From the NCBI RefSeq assembly GCF_019977735.1, contig NZ_AP025020.1, positions 154,360 to 218,359 on the forward strand: a DNA stretch of 64,000 bases, written 5' to 3'. Shown piece by piece: positions 51,447 through 61,956 of the stretch. Positions within the stretch are counted from its first letter, which is position 1. Each line of letters starts with the position of its first letter. The position numbers and the translations under genes were made by a program. The DNA is from Calothrix sp. PCC 7716 (lineage in GTDB: Bacteria > Cyanobacteriota > Cyanobacteriia > Cyanobacteriales > Nostocaceae). Below the pieces are notes generated by a model. It worked only from the letters and a program-made list of their open reading frames with translations, made no database searches and was not told where the DNA came from.

Positions 51447-51731
51447 CTATTGGCGAGATTCGGGAGACTGAGGAGTATTGGAATCAGTTGGAGTATTTTG
51501 CGGTTCCCCAGTCGTCTGAGCTTCTGGTGTAGGTGTAGATGTTGGAGTCGGTAACGTATCTGTATTAGGTTGGCAATTTTTATTATTTGACTGAACAGTA
51601 GCACACAAACCACGTTTGAACATTTCATCGAGTAGTTCTCTGACTTCTATTGCTTGGCTTTTTTGTGGAATACTCAATATTCCTAATCCAAGACATATTG
51701 ATGCCATGATTAGTCCTGTTTTATTCATCAT
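51447..51731 (-). CDS. Small exported protein with Pro/Thr-rich tail
   Basis: 94 aa, ATG 51731 (MMNKTGLIMASICLGLGILS). The signal peptide is probably cleaved after KSQA. A short mature part with two cysteines (EMFKRGLCATVQSNNKNCQP) is followed by a low-complexity tail (DTLPTPTSTPTPEAQTTGEP) resembling a flexible or glycosylated linker. It lies 32 bp from the next gene, so the two are cotranscribed. Function unknown. Confidence 0.65.
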   Translation of the reverse strand: MMNKTGLIMASICLGLGILSIPQKSQAIEVRELLDEMFKRGLCATVQSNNKNCQPNTDTLPTPTSTPTPEAQTTGEPQNTPTDSNTPQSPESRQ

Positions 51732-51862
51732 TGAAGTTAAGCAAACTCATTATTGATTGAAGTTGTGAATAATTTATGAGAGAGTAGACTCCCAATTTCT
51801 GGCAAGAAGTCAGGAATCTCTCTTTTTCTCTAGTCTTTAAGCTCTACTGTCAAATGAAATGA

Positions 51863-52282
51863 CTATCTACCAATGGGAATGACGAATGAGCTAGAGCAAC
51901 CTCCAGCTACAGGATTTACAAATGACAAACTAACCTTATCTTTAAATTTTTCTCCTGGCACTTGATAACGAAGAGTAAAAGCTCCACGATGATTTGTTTG
52001 AGTTTGAGTTAAAATTTGTTGCTCCGTTTTTTTCGTAAGCTCGTGGTAGAAAGTTTCCTGAACTAGTACTGGGGTGTTATCAACTGGATGTCCATTTCGC
52101 CGTACTTCAAAACGAAAAGAGACGTATTCTAATCGCCCATACCGAGCTTTATTTGGCTGGATGGTTAAACTACACCTGTTACTTTGAGCAACAGCAGGAT
52201 TGATTGTTAGTTGGTTAAGAATACCTGCCATAGGTAAAGCCAAAAGAGTAGTTAGGGCAATTGAAGCTGAACGACGCATCAT
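51863..52282 (-). CDS. Exported protein with Ig-like beta domain
   Basis: The start is set at ATG 52282 (MMRRSASIALTTLLALPMAG) because AAGGAC lies about ten bases upstream; the TTG at 52303 only adds seven residues. The signal peptide ends at NPAVAQS. The mature part (RCSLTIQPNKARYGRLEYVS, FRFEVRRNGHPVDNTPVLVQ, THRGAFTLRYQVPG) has the strand pattern of a single Ig-like/macroglobulin-type domain with two Cys that may pair (RCSLTI and GGCSSSF). First gene of the three exported-protein genes. Confidence 0.7.
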   Translation of the reverse strand: MMRRSASIALTTLLALPMAGILNQLTINPAVAQSNRCSLTIQPNKARYGRLEYVSFRFEVRRNGHPVDNTPVLVQETFYHELTKKTEQQILTQTQTNHRGAFTLRYQVPGEKFKDKVSLSFVNPVAGGCSSSFVIPIGR

Positions 52283-52514
52283 GTTTAAGTCCTTATTTAG
52301 CAATTGAATCGGCTTTGGATTAAGAGGTTGTTCAAAAGCTATTTTTTTGTCAAATTAAACACAAAAAATATTGCTGATATCTCAGTAATAGCTTGAAACC
52401 AAGATAATTAGCACCCTTTGATTGGGCTTAAAATCACAATTTATACTTGCAAAACTTTTAAACATCCTCGTAATCAATGTCTACAGTGTGACAGATAAGC
52501 CCATAAATGTCGGT

Positions 52515-52756
52515 ACCAAAAAGTAAGGAATTTAAAGTAAGAATTTTGATTACCAAAAAGTAAGGTAAAGTAAGGTAATGCTGAAAATATTAACACTCGT
52601 TTATTTTGCTGTAAGGCGCCTCTAATTGAAGATTTATAGGCGCCTGGTACTTTACATGCACAATAATGCGATACAACTATATTAGTTATAAGAATTAACC
52701 GAAGCAGAAATCGTCTCACTCAAAGCAGTGGGTGCAGTAGGAAATCAAGTACAACA
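52515..52756 (+). pseudogene. Relic of a second NACHT/WD40-type gene (leader plus last codons)
   Basis: 52515-52580 (TTTAAAGTAAGAATTT...AAAGTAAGGTA) resembles the 60 bases upstream of the NACHT gene at 39677. About 120 bases later TTAACCGAAGCAGAAATCG begins a stretch reading LTEAEIVSLKAVGAV, equivalent to the C-terminus LTSAEITSLKTLGAS of the intact protein. Everything between is gone, leaving what looks like a large internal deletion. Two GGCGCC hexamers lie inside. Confidence 0.55.
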
Positions 52757-52762
52757 GACAAG

Positions 52763-52807
52763 TGGTAGAGACGTTATTACCACAGAGACGCAGAGTTCGC
52801 AGAGAGG
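52763..52807. repeat. Half palindrome plus dispersed repeat family A
   Basis: GGTAGAGACGTTA (half of the 50901 palindrome) is followed directly by ATTACCACAGAGACGCAGAG, family A. From 52808 to 53241 I see AT-rich leader sequence and no gene. Confidence 0.6.
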
Positions 52808-53241
52808 ACAAGTTTGTTAGTAGAATAGGTTTTTATTAATCTAGTGGCTAACGAGTCTACGTATTTATACTTTCTTTAATCTTTCTTCAATGTAACAGTA
52901 TTTTCCTGCAAGTTATATAAATTTTCCGTGAAATAATTTTGAACTATGCGGAAATGCTTGAATTTAATGATATTTGTAGATTACACAATGTTTATGGCTA
53001 AGTTGGTTCATAACGCGACTTCTCTCATAATGATGTGGATAGTATAAAAAATTTGTGTGTTACTTACTTTTGATATCTAGTTTTATCTTAATTCATTAAT
53101 GCAAAGCATAGAATTCCATCATTGTTTGTGTTCTATCAGTTTGCTGACAAACATTAATATTTTGACTATTTTTTGATAAATATTTAATAGTCAAACAATT
53201 ATTAATAAAAACTAAAGTCAATACAGAAGCAAAATTTAACA

Positions 53242-56200
53242 ATGGAAAACTCAGCCTTAAATAATTTGACTAATAATTCTCATTTATTTGAGCCAAATAA
53301 TGTTGCCTCTATTGGCGCCGAACCTTCACCCTTTCAGTCTCCATTTTTATTAAACAATAGGCAAGTATTATCTTCTAGTCTTACTATTAATGAGGGAATT
53401 ATACATACTTTTAATTCTGATGGAAATTATTTACCATCACATTCAATAGAAGGTATTAATGTTACATCACTTAGAGGTACTAGCTTATCCTCAAAAGATT
53501 CTTTACTTGGTGATACTTTTGTCGTAAATGAAGAAGCTGCTAAATTTTCGGAATATATCGATATAAATCAATCGCTATCGCAGGCAATTTTTGAGATAAA
53601 AAACTCTTTAAAAGATTTTATTCAACAACCAAATCATATTGATAAATTACAAATAGCTTTTGGTACAAACTGGCAGCCAGAAACAGCTACAACTTTGATT
53701 AGAGACTTTGTAACTGGCGCCAATGTTCTGGATATAGAAATTATTGATGGAACACAGCTACAGTCTGCGGGAGCTTTTAGTCAGCAAACAAACACTATTT
53801 ATCTTGCAAAATCATATTTAGAAGCAAATAAATATAATATAGCTGAGATTGTCCCAGTGATTACTGAAGAACTGGGACATTATATAGATACACAATTAAA
53901 TCAAAGCGATAGTAATGGAGACGAAGGTAAATTATTTTCTCTATTAGTAGCTGAGAATGATTTGACATCACAGCAAATTCAAGATTTAAAATTAGAAAAC
54001 GATTTTACAAATATAACTTTAAACGGTAAAACATTATTAGTTGAGCAGTCCACTAATGATATTTTAGGTACAGCAGGACGAGATAATTTGGTTGGTACTT
54101 CTCGAAATGACCGCATTACTGGTGGTTTTGCTGCTGATATAATTACTGGTGGTTTGGGCAGTGATACGTTTGTTTATAATGATATTAGAGATGCTGGAGA
54201 TACGATTAAAGATTTTGAACTTCGTACAGATGTTATTGACTTGACGAGGGTTCTCAATAGTTTTGGATATAACAGGTTAAATCCTATTGGTGATGGTTAT
54301 ATTCAATTTAGCCCTTATTCTAAGGGAACAGTTGTTCTTTTAGATAGTGATGGAAGTGGTAGTTTAACTGCCAGACCTTATATTAATGTCGAGAATGTGA
54401 CACCAAGTGAACTTAGTGGTTTTCCTGGTCATTTCCTTCCTCGGCAAACGATTCCAGCACCGAGTATTAGTGCGGTTCTAGCCAATGATACGGGGGTAAG
54501 TAATAGCGACCGCATTACTCTTGACCCTACAGTCAACGGACAAACTAAGGGAGCAACATCTTTAATCGGCAATCTCAACGGTAATGGTTTTATTGATATT
54601 AGTAATGCGCTGAACCCAGATGGCAGCTTTACTATTTCTTTAGAGCAGTATGAGGTGTTAAGTAAAGGGTTACTACCCTCTGGCAATTATACTTTGGAAT
54701 TGAAGGCAGGTAATAGTTCTCAAGTATTTAATACAACTACAGTAGGTTTTACTTTAGACCGCAATGCTCCACCTATTAGTTTTAAATTGGCGCCTGAAAG
54801 CGATACGGGTGAGGTAGGAGATAACATTACTAACAAATATGCGGTTACATTGGTTGGTAAAACTGAGCCAGGATTGGAAGTAATATTGGTAGAAACCCAG
54901 CAGAAAGTTACGGCTGATGCAAATGGGAACTTTAGCTTTACAAATGTAACGATGCCGATTGCTGGTGAGGCGCCGTTTACAATAGTGACTGTGGATAAAG
55001 CTGGGAACCAGGGACGGGTGCAGCAGTTTTTGAGCAGGGAAGGAATTAATGGGGCGCCGGAGATTACTAGCACTCCTACAACGGTTTTTAATACCACTCA
55101 GCAAACAACATACACTTATCAAATTGTAGCGACCGACCCTGACAGCGATAAACTTAACTATAACCTTTTAAATTCGCCTCAAGGAGCAGAAATTGATGAA
55201 AATGGTTTAATTAGCTTTACACCATCAGGAATTTTAAAGCCTTTTTATGATTTGACTGTAGAAGTGAGTGACGGTCGAGGTGGTACAGATAGTCAAGCCT
55301 TTACTATCGAAATCACTCCGACACCAAAAAATAATAATCCTCAAATTGTTTCTCAACCAATAACAGAATTCGGTCTTTTAGCTTCTGGAAGCAACTCATC
55401 AAAAACAATAAATGCTATCGTAAGAGACTTTAAAGATAGTCATCCAAATTTTGAAGGAAGTGGTCCTTGGGGTATATACAGCGACATGGTAGCTAACAGA
55501 TTGGGAGAGGATGGCAAGCCTATTCTTAATAATGGCTATGGTTTTATCACACCAAAGGATTTCTCACAATGGTATAATGATGTACCTGGTGTAAATCTAG
55601 CTACTCCTGCATCCATAATTTTATCAGAGACATCTCCAGGTTCTGGAATATATCAATTTTCCAGTAATAGCTATTTTCCTATTGATAATCAACTTTTTGG
55701 GAACGAAAACAGAGTACATAACTACCATTTTACTACTGAAATCCGTACTTCATTCACTTATAAAGGTGGAGAGGTATTTAACTTTAATGGAGATGATGAT
55801 GTTTGGGTTTTTATTGACAATCGACTAGTTGTTGCTTTAGGTGGAGTTCATGCAAGTTCTTCTGGTTCGGCTCGTGTAGATACTCTAGGTTTAACAATCG
55901 GCAAAAGTTACTCAATTGATATTTTTCATGCTGAGAGACAAACTAGCGGTTCTAATTTTAGTCTCCAAACTTCTTTAGATATTGAATCAAGTCGGCGCTA
56001 TGTTTACCAAGTTAAAGCCACAGATTTAGATAATGAATCAATTACCTATAAATTAATTAATGCCCCTGATGGAATGGAAATTGATGCTAAGAGTGGTTTA
56101 ATAATATGGACACCTACTCTTAAGCAAACTGGTATTCATGAAGTAAATGTTACTGCTACAGATAGTAGAGGAGGCTCGTCAAGCCAGACGTTTCAAGTTG

Positions 56201-58656
56201 ATGTGAGAATAAGTAATCCTGGCAGTATAAGAGGTAAGGTTTTTGAGGATTTAAATAATAATGGTATACAGGATGGGGCTAATTTGCCTTCTCCATTAGA
56301 AAAAGGTCAACAAGGTTGGACAGTTTATATCGACGAAAATCAAAATGATATACGAGATAGAAACGAACTTTTTAGTACAACCGATATAAATGGCAATTAT
56401 ATATTCACCAATATTCCTTTAGGATTTTATAACTTAAATGTGGTTCCGCAGGATGGGTGGAGGAGTATTCCATCTAAAGCAGTTCTTCTTAATAGTGGGC
56501 AAAATATTACTGATTTTAATTTTGGAATTGGGAAAGGTAATACCAATCCAATTATTACCACCGCCCCAATTACTACGGGTTCAACTAATATAAATTACAT
56601 CTATGATGTCAATGCCTTTGATTTTGATGGAGATAATTTAATCTACTCATTGCGAACATCTCCTATCGGGATGAACATTGATGAAAATGGTATAATTCGT
56701 TGGGTACCAGGAACAGCAGGAGCATTCCCCGTCGAAGTTCAAGTAGATGATGGTAAGGGTGGGATTGCTACTCAACGATTTGACTTGGTTGTAGCGCTAC
56801 CTGTTACAGATACAGAGGCGCCTGAAGTCAATCTTGGCTTTAACAGTTCGGTGTTGAAACTGGGAGAAACACTAAATCTGAAAATCCAAGGATTTGATAA
56901 TGTTGGTTTGGCTGATTTAGACCTTTCGTTTAATGGAAATTCCCTAGCGCTTACTCCTGATAATATTATCAATGGTTTTATTAATACTGCTTCTCTTACA
57001 GTTAACCAAACTGGAGTATTTGAATTAGTCGCAAAAGCAACTGACTTTGCTGGAAATACTGATGTAGAGAAAATTTCAGTACGGGTAATTAACGCCAATG
57101 ATAAAAAAGCACCAATAGTAGAGCTTGATGCAAGTGGATTTGACCCTTCCAATCTGGTGATTAACGAACGAACCAATATTATTGGAACTATTAACGATGC
57201 AGATTTGGAGTTTTACCGAGTTGAACTGGCGCCAATTAGTTTAATTGACATTAGTAATCCAGCAGCAATTGACTCAGATTACATAACTATTGCAGAAGGA
57301 AGGGGTAACGTTAATAATGGCATTCTTGCTCAAATTGACCCTAACCTATATCGTAATGATACTTACTATGTCAGGGTTTATAGTCAGGACTTTAGTGGCA
57401 ATATTAATGTTCAGGGTTTAGTTTTAGGTATTAACAGTCAGAGTAAACCAGGAGAGTTTAGTTTAGATTTTACAGATTTATCAATTCCGCTAACAGGTAT
57501 TCCGATTGAAATTACTCGCAGTTACAGCAGTCTTGATGCCAATTTCCAAGGTGACTTTGGTTATGGTTGGGAATTAGGAATGCAGGATGCAGCAATTGTA
57601 GAAGCATCTCCTACAGGGGTTGACTTAACACTTGATAATTTCTTTGGTGGTAATAGCTTCTCTGTGGGTACGCGCGTCACGCTCAATACTCCCGATGGTC
57701 GCAGGGTAGGTTTTACCTTTGACCCTGTAGTTGATGGGGTAGGACTTCTCGGTGCAAGATGGAAACCTTATTTCCGACCAGACCCAGGTGTTTACGAAAC
57801 TTTGGAAGTTCCATATTTTCCTCTGAGCTTATACAGTGACGGTTCAACAGGTCTTTATTTATTCGGCTTTAGCTACAATCCTAGTGATTACACTCTTACC
57901 ACCAAAGATGGTACGAAATACAACTACAACCAATATCAGGGATTAAAAACTGTTGAAGACCGTAATGGTAATACTTTAACCTTTGCTAATGACGGTATTA
58001 CCAGTTCTACGGGTGTGGAAGTTGATTTTATCCGTGACGCAGCTGGACGTATTACTGAAATTATTGACCCTGATGGCAAATCTTTGAAATACAGCTACGA
58101 TGCTAGTGGCAATTTAATCGAGTTTACTGACCGTACCAATAACGAAACTACTTTTAAATATGAAGGCAGGCGCCCTCATTATTTGACTCAAATCATCGAC
58201 CCATTAGGTAGAACGGGCGTTCGTACAGAATACGATGCTTCGGGGCAAATTAGCAAGATATTTGACGCGGCGGGTAATGCGTTGGATATTAACTATAATT
58301 CTGCGGCATCACGTCAAACTGTTAGAGACCCATTTGGCAATACGACCACTTACGTCTTTGATAAGCGGGGTAATGTTGCCAGCGAAATTGATGCGTTGGG
58401 TGGAATAACAGCGAGAACCTACGATAGAAACAATAATGTCATCAGCGAAACTAACCCCGAAGGTGAAACGACTATCTACACCTACGACGGTCGCGGTAAT
58501 AAGCTAACTGAAACCAATGGTGAAGGTAATACGACTCGCTTTACCTATAGGGGTAAAAGTAGCGAAGCTGTCATCAGCCGCCACGCGATGGCTGTAACCT
58601 TTGCCCCAACTAGATTTCATCAAAATTTTGGGAATTTACACAGCATCGAGTTCTAA
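53242..58656 (+). pseudogene. Giant RTX/fibro-slime/SdrD-B/RHS surface protein, 3' end cut by Tn3-type element
   Basis: 1804 codons remain. In order: a leader-like region; a metallopeptidase-like segment VITEELGHYIDTQL (near 210, a degenerate H-E-x-x-H); RTX calcium-binding nonapeptides (GTAGRDNLVGTSRNDRITGG, GGLGSDTFVYND, 270-310); beta domains; He_PIG/cadherin-like modules (YTYQIVATDPDSDKLNYNLL); a fibro-slime/PA14-like domain (about 715-905) with FNFNGDDDVWVFIDNRLVVA; a second cadherin-like module; an SdrD B-like unit (GSIRGKVFEDLNNNGIQDG); more beta modules; and RHS repeats from about 1410 (TRSYSSLDANFQGDFGYGWE, YDASGNLIEFTDRTNNETTF). RHS proteins normally end in a core and a variable toxin tip; here the native frame ends at 58549 and the last 36 codons are transposon sequence. 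Secreted adhesin or toxin carrier, now truncated unless the remainder lies beyond the window. Confidence 0.85.
58550..58599 (+). repeat. Left terminal inverted repeat of the Tn3-type element
   Basis: GGGGTAAAAGTAGCGAAGCT...GGCTGTAACC; inverse of 63955-64000 with three mismatches in the 46 bases visible on both sides. Confidence 0.88.
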
Positions 58657-58825
58657 CCGCTCGTCCATGTTCAAGTGAAAGGTTCCGTAGGAATTAACGT
58701 GCTTCCAAATCAATGGTGTGAGCGCCCTTAAGTCCTCGTGCGTCATTCGTTTCATCCACACCGGGTCAGCCAAAACCTTCTGAATCATTAATGTGTTTAT
58801 ATATACTAAGCACATCTGTAGTAAT
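58636..58825 (-). pseudogene. Duplicated 3' tail of tnpA at the left end
   Basis: The minus strand repeats the last 190 bases of the tnpA gene at 63730-63918, including the stop codon, and reads [20 protein letters not shown] then [13 protein letters not shown]. It differs at a few bases only. The rest of tnpA is absent here, so this is a fragment carried in the long inverted end. Confidence 0.85.
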
Positions 58826-58973
58826 GGGTTACTAAAAAACTAGGAGGTAGAGAAGTTCCGGCTACTTACGAACCTGCTGTTCCCTTGGGCTGATAACCCC
58901 AATTATGTTGAAATTAGTAGTAGGCAGAACTGCACCTAAATACCCTAAACCTATTATTTTGGAAGATTAAAAG

Positions 58974-59438
58974 ATGAATTCAGAACTTGAACAGAAGCTT
59001 TGGAATGCAGGAAAAGGAGAGATAGCATATAGCAGAGAAACTTGGTATGAAATCATAGATGCCCTATTGGATGATTTTCATGAGTTTGTTAGGCACCCTT
59101 TTCAACGAGACCCTGAAATTAAATTAAATATTGAAAACCCGTATTGTCCGTCGTTTGGTCGGTGGATATGGACATTGGAGAGAGGAAACTCCCCTATATC
59201 TGTAACTTGGTCAGCCCTAATTGGTGGCGATATCGTAGGAAATGAAGAATCGGGAGATAGTTTTCATGTTAGTCTTGTGCTATTTTTGTTTGATACTACT
59301 GGTGACAACCGTTTACGACTAAAAACTGGCGAAAGCTTTCTTTCATTTGCTTTTCAAAAACAATCTAATGGTTGTGGAGGCTGGTGTAGCTTAGGGTGGT
59401 GTAAAGATGAATGGAGTGAATGGGAAAATCTTGGATAA
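58974..59438 (+). CDS. Transposon passenger, hypothetical protein 154 aa
   Basis: ATG 58974 with GGAAGAT nearby. A compact, Trp-rich alpha/beta protein (SRETWYEIIDALLDDFHEFV, GRWIWTLERGNSPISVTWSA, LVLFLFDTTGDNRLRLKTGE) ending in a Cys/Trp-rich tail (GCGGWCSLGWCKDEWSEW). No signal peptide. No family recognised. Its size and acidic, aromatic character are like many immunity proteins of polymorphic toxin systems, and an RHS gene lies just upstream, but it sits inside the transposon ends, so that link may be accidental. Confidence 0.6.
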   Translation: MNSELEQKLWNAGKGEIAYSRETWYEIIDALLDDFHEFVRHPFQRDPEIKLNIENPYCPSFGRWIWTLERGNSPISVTWSALIGGDIVGNEESGDSFHVSLVLFLFDTTGDNRLRLKTGESFLSFAFQKQSNGCGGWCSLGWCKDEWSEWENLG

Positions 59439-59719
59439 TTGATTTTACCTCATTTTAATTATGGGTACTAAAGCTGGCTCTTCGTATGTAGGTTAGAACG
59501 TGCGCTCGTCGGGTTTCATTGTACGCGCTTGGAATAAAGTCAAGTCTTAAAAGCCCTACCAGGCATGAGCTTTAGCCAAATTAAAATTTTACTGTTTAGT
59601 TATGAATAGAGGGTTGTCCTTTATTGCGTGGGCTATCTTTATATATGTTGTTTGATACAAGAATTGAGCTATGGATAAAAAAGAATTATTAAAGCTTTAA
59701 ATTAAAAGATATCCTAAAA
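59439..59719. other. Intergenic stretch inside the Tn3-type element
   Basis: About 280 bases between the 154-aa gene and the convergent pentapeptide gene; no gene or clear hairpin seen. Confidence 0.4.
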
Positions 59720-60325
59720 TCAACTGTCACTACGAATACTGCCGTCAGGCATGATGGTATTGTGGAAAATAGTACCTTCAATATAGGATACTTTCCGCAC
59801 GGCATCATAATTTAACAAAGTAATATTCAACGAAGACCCTAGGAAGTTTACTTCTTGCAAATTAGCTCCACGGAAATCAACATAGATGATGTTAGCTTTA
59901 GTAAAATTGGCTTTAATAAGGTTAGTATCTCGAAAATCAACCTCAATAAGTTGAGATGAGTTAAATTTAGCTTCATAGAGATTTGACCCCCGAAAACAAA
60001 CACCTTCAGTCAAATAAGACTTACTAAAGTTAGCCCCTTGTAAATCTGCATCCCAAAAACCTATTTGAAAAAGTCTCGTTTTGCTCAGGTTAGCCCTACT
60101 TAAGTTAGCTCCTTTAAAAGATTTTTTAAACAAGGTCAGATTGCTCAAGTTAGCTTTGCTCAAATTGACTCCTTCAAAAGCAATACTGTCAAGAACAGCT
60201 TTTCTGAGATTGATACCACTTAAATCTATACCACTCAAATCTCTAGAAAATCTGTTTTTAAGATTAGCCCCAGCAAAATCTCTTTCTCCCAACTCGTACC
60301 TTTGCAATAACTCTTCAATATCCAT
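59720..60325 (-). CDS. Pentapeptide-repeat protein, 201 aa
   Basis: ATG 60325 (MDIEELLQRYELGERDFAGA). The 22-residue N-terminal helix (IEELLQRYELGERDF) is typical of cyanobacterial pentapeptide proteins; it is followed by about 28 A(D/N)LxX repeats (LSGIDLSGINLRKAVLDSIA, FKGANLSRANLSKTRLFQIG, LIKANFTKANIIYVDFRGAN) predicted to form a right-handed quadrilateral beta-helix. The end (AVRKVSYIEGTIFHNTIMPD) caps the helix. Pentapeptide proteins vary from gyrase protection to scaffolds; nothing here decides. A passenger of the Tn3-type transposon. Confidence 0.82.
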   Translation of the reverse strand: MDIEELLQRYELGERDFAGANLKNRFSRDLSGIDLSGINLRKAVLDSIAFEGVNLSKANLSNLTLFKKSFKGANLSRANLSKTRLFQIGFWDADLQGANFSKSYLTEGVCFRGSNLYEAKFNSSQLIEVDFRDTNLIKANFTKANIIYVDFRGANLQEVNFLGSSLNITLLNYDAVRKVSYIEGTIFHNTIMPDGSIRSDS

Positions 60326-60476
60326 TTCTAGGTTATTAGTACAAAAAAATTACATACATTTTTAGATTTCACTCACTTTCTTGGTAAAGAGAAACATCAA
60401 TTCTATGGAATCGTGTTTACACAAGTGCGCTATCAAAGCATAACAGTCTAAACTTTTTAGATTTTACAGTATTTAT

Positions 60477-61373
60477 TTACTGCCCGTAAATTGGGATTTG
60501 ATTAAAAGCTTGCTGTGCGACTTCCTCCGCACGCCGAGAAGTTACTTTGGAGTAGCGTAGAGTCATTTGAATGTCCTCATGACCCATAAGCGCACGTAGT
60601 TCATCAATACTAACAAGACCGACTCTTTCGGTTCCAAAGCAGTGTCTGAGTTGATGAAAGCAAACACCCGACAATTCTGGAATATCATCAATTAGCTTAA
60701 CCAAAGATTTATAAGCTGCTGCATAAGACAATCGAGAAACTTTATTAGTAAATTGTTGTTGAGCGGTAAATAATGCGCTTATGTTTTGGTGTCTATAATA
60801 TTTTAAGTAATTATTTAGACTAACCGAAGTATGTTCACTGTAAAAACACCATCGTTTTTTATTTCGTTTTCCAATCACCTGAAACTTCCGATTGACAGTA
60901 TCTATATCTTTTAAATCCAAGGCTAATATTTCCGCTATCCTTGCTCCACTGCTATGTAGCAAATGCACCAATGCATCTAACCGTACATCTTGTTTAACAG
61001 CTTGATATAAAAGATTTAATTGTACTGGTGTTAAATAACGCACTTCTTCATCACTATCATGCTCACCTAAATTAATATCTGGTTTGCGCCGTTTGAGTCG
61101 AAAAATTGGATTTGATTTAATATAACCCTGCTCAACAGCGAAGTTAAACAGTGCGTTAATTACTGCCTGATGCTTATGATGAGTAGTAAATTTTACCGAC
61201 TTTATTGCATTTAAATATTCAACTAGTATTTCTCGGTCAACAATTTCAACCGACCAACGTCCATACTGTTTAAGTAAAGGTATAAAAATCGATTCATAGG
61301 TACGGATAGTTGAGCTTGCTAATTCTTGACGCTCTAAATACTTAGTCACTAACGTTGCTAAAGTCATACTCAT
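60477..61373 (-). CDS. tnpI: TnpI-like tyrosine recombinase (cointegrate resolvase)
   Basis: 298 aa. Core-binding domain ASSTIRTYESIFIPLLKQYG (residues 19-90); catalytic domain with Arg in LLHSSGARIAEILALDL, Lys in VIGKRNKKRWCF, His-x-x-Arg in CFHQLRHCFG, His in ALMGHEDIQ and Tyr in TLRYSKVTS. Start ATG 61373. In the TnpI branch of the Tn3 family such recombinases resolve cointegrates at an internal recombination site next to their gene; an AT-rich inverted repeat at 61409-61438, between this gene and the divergent regulator, is the obvious candidate site. Confidence 0.82.
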   Translation of the reverse strand: MSMTLATLVTKYLERQELASSTIRTYESIFIPLLKQYGRWSVEIVDREILVEYLNAIKSVKFTTHHKHQAVINALFNFAVEQGYIKSNPIFRLKRRKPDINLGEHDSDEEVRYLTPVQLNLLYQAVKQDVRLDALVHLLHSSGARIAEILALDLKDIDTVNRKFQVIGKRNKKRWCFYSEHTSVSLNNYLKYYRHQNISALFTAQQQFTNKVSRLSYAAAYKSLVKLIDDIPELSGVCFHQLRHCFGTERVGLVSIDELRALMGHEDIQMTLRYSKVTSRRAEEVAQQAFNQIPIYGQ

Positions 61374-61408
61374 TTTAAATATTTCTCATGTAAGTACTTG
61401 ATTTTTTT

Positions 61409-61438
61409 GCACAAATATTAAATTAATATTATTTGTGC
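61409..61438. other. Candidate internal recombination site/operator
   Basis: GCACAAATA (61409-61417) and its inverse TATTTGTGC (61430-61438) are separated by 12 bases in the 84-bp gap between the divergent tnpI-like and regulator genes. This is the layout of a tyrosine recombinase core site and also fits an operator for the XRE regulator. Confidence 0.5.
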
Positions 61439-61457
61439 TAAAAATCACAATAATTTT

Positions 61458-61910
61458 ATGAATGTTTCCATCGCGGATGCGGCGCCTGCCCCATCTGAAC
61501 CATTGGGACGGTACATCCAGAGGGTTCGAGATTCTTTATCTTTAACTCAGGTGGAGTTAAGCGCAAAGGCTGGTATACATGTCCAAACCATCCGTAAAAT
61601 CGAAGCTGGTGGAACATCCAGACTCAGCCACAAAGGAAAATCAGGATTAGCAGCTGCACTCGGTATTCCCCAGGAGTATCTCGACGCAGTAGTTAAACAA
61701 ACACCTTTAGAGACAGTAACTGCACTGAAGTTTTGTCCCAAGTGCTGGACACCAGGGACGACACTTGACCCAATGTGGACATCTTTACGTTCAAAATATT
61801 GTTTTGCTTGTGGTACAACTTTACGTGACCGATGTGGAAGTTGTAATGAACGCATCATGTCGCTGAAATATAGATTCTGTCCATATTGTGGCGAATCTTA
61901 TAAAAACTAA
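61458..61910 (+). CDS. XRE-type HTH regulator with zinc-ribbon C-terminus
   Basis: 150 aa, ATG 61458. Residues 16-75 are an XRE/Cro helix-turn-helix (LGRYIQRVRDSLSLTQVELS, AKAGIHVQTIRKIEAGGTSR, LAAALGIPQEYLDAVV). The C-terminal 60 residues hold four Cys-x-x-Cys pairs (KFCPKCWTPG, YCFACGTT, RCGSCNER, FCPYCGES), i.e. two zinc ribbons. It lies 46 bp before tnpA and divergent from tnpI, so it probably controls both. The fusion of XRE and double zinc ribbon is uncommon and may be specific to these cyanobacterial elements. Confidence 0.78.
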   Translation: MNVSIADAAPAPSEPLGRYIQRVRDSLSLTQVELSAKAGIHVQTIRKIEAGGTSRLSHKGKSGLAAALGIPQEYLDAVVKQTPLETVTALKFCPKCWTPGTTLDPMWTSLRSKYCFACGTTLRDRCGSCNERIMSLKYRFCPYCGESYKN

Positions 61911-61956
61911 AGCGTTGTTTACGTTCTAAAAAATTGAATACCGACGGAGAAATTAA

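Noticed and set aside
54429..57176. Several minus-strand frames of 85-134 aa within the RTX/RHS gene
   Set aside because: Antisense shadows of the long beta-rich coding sequence; no independent start signals.
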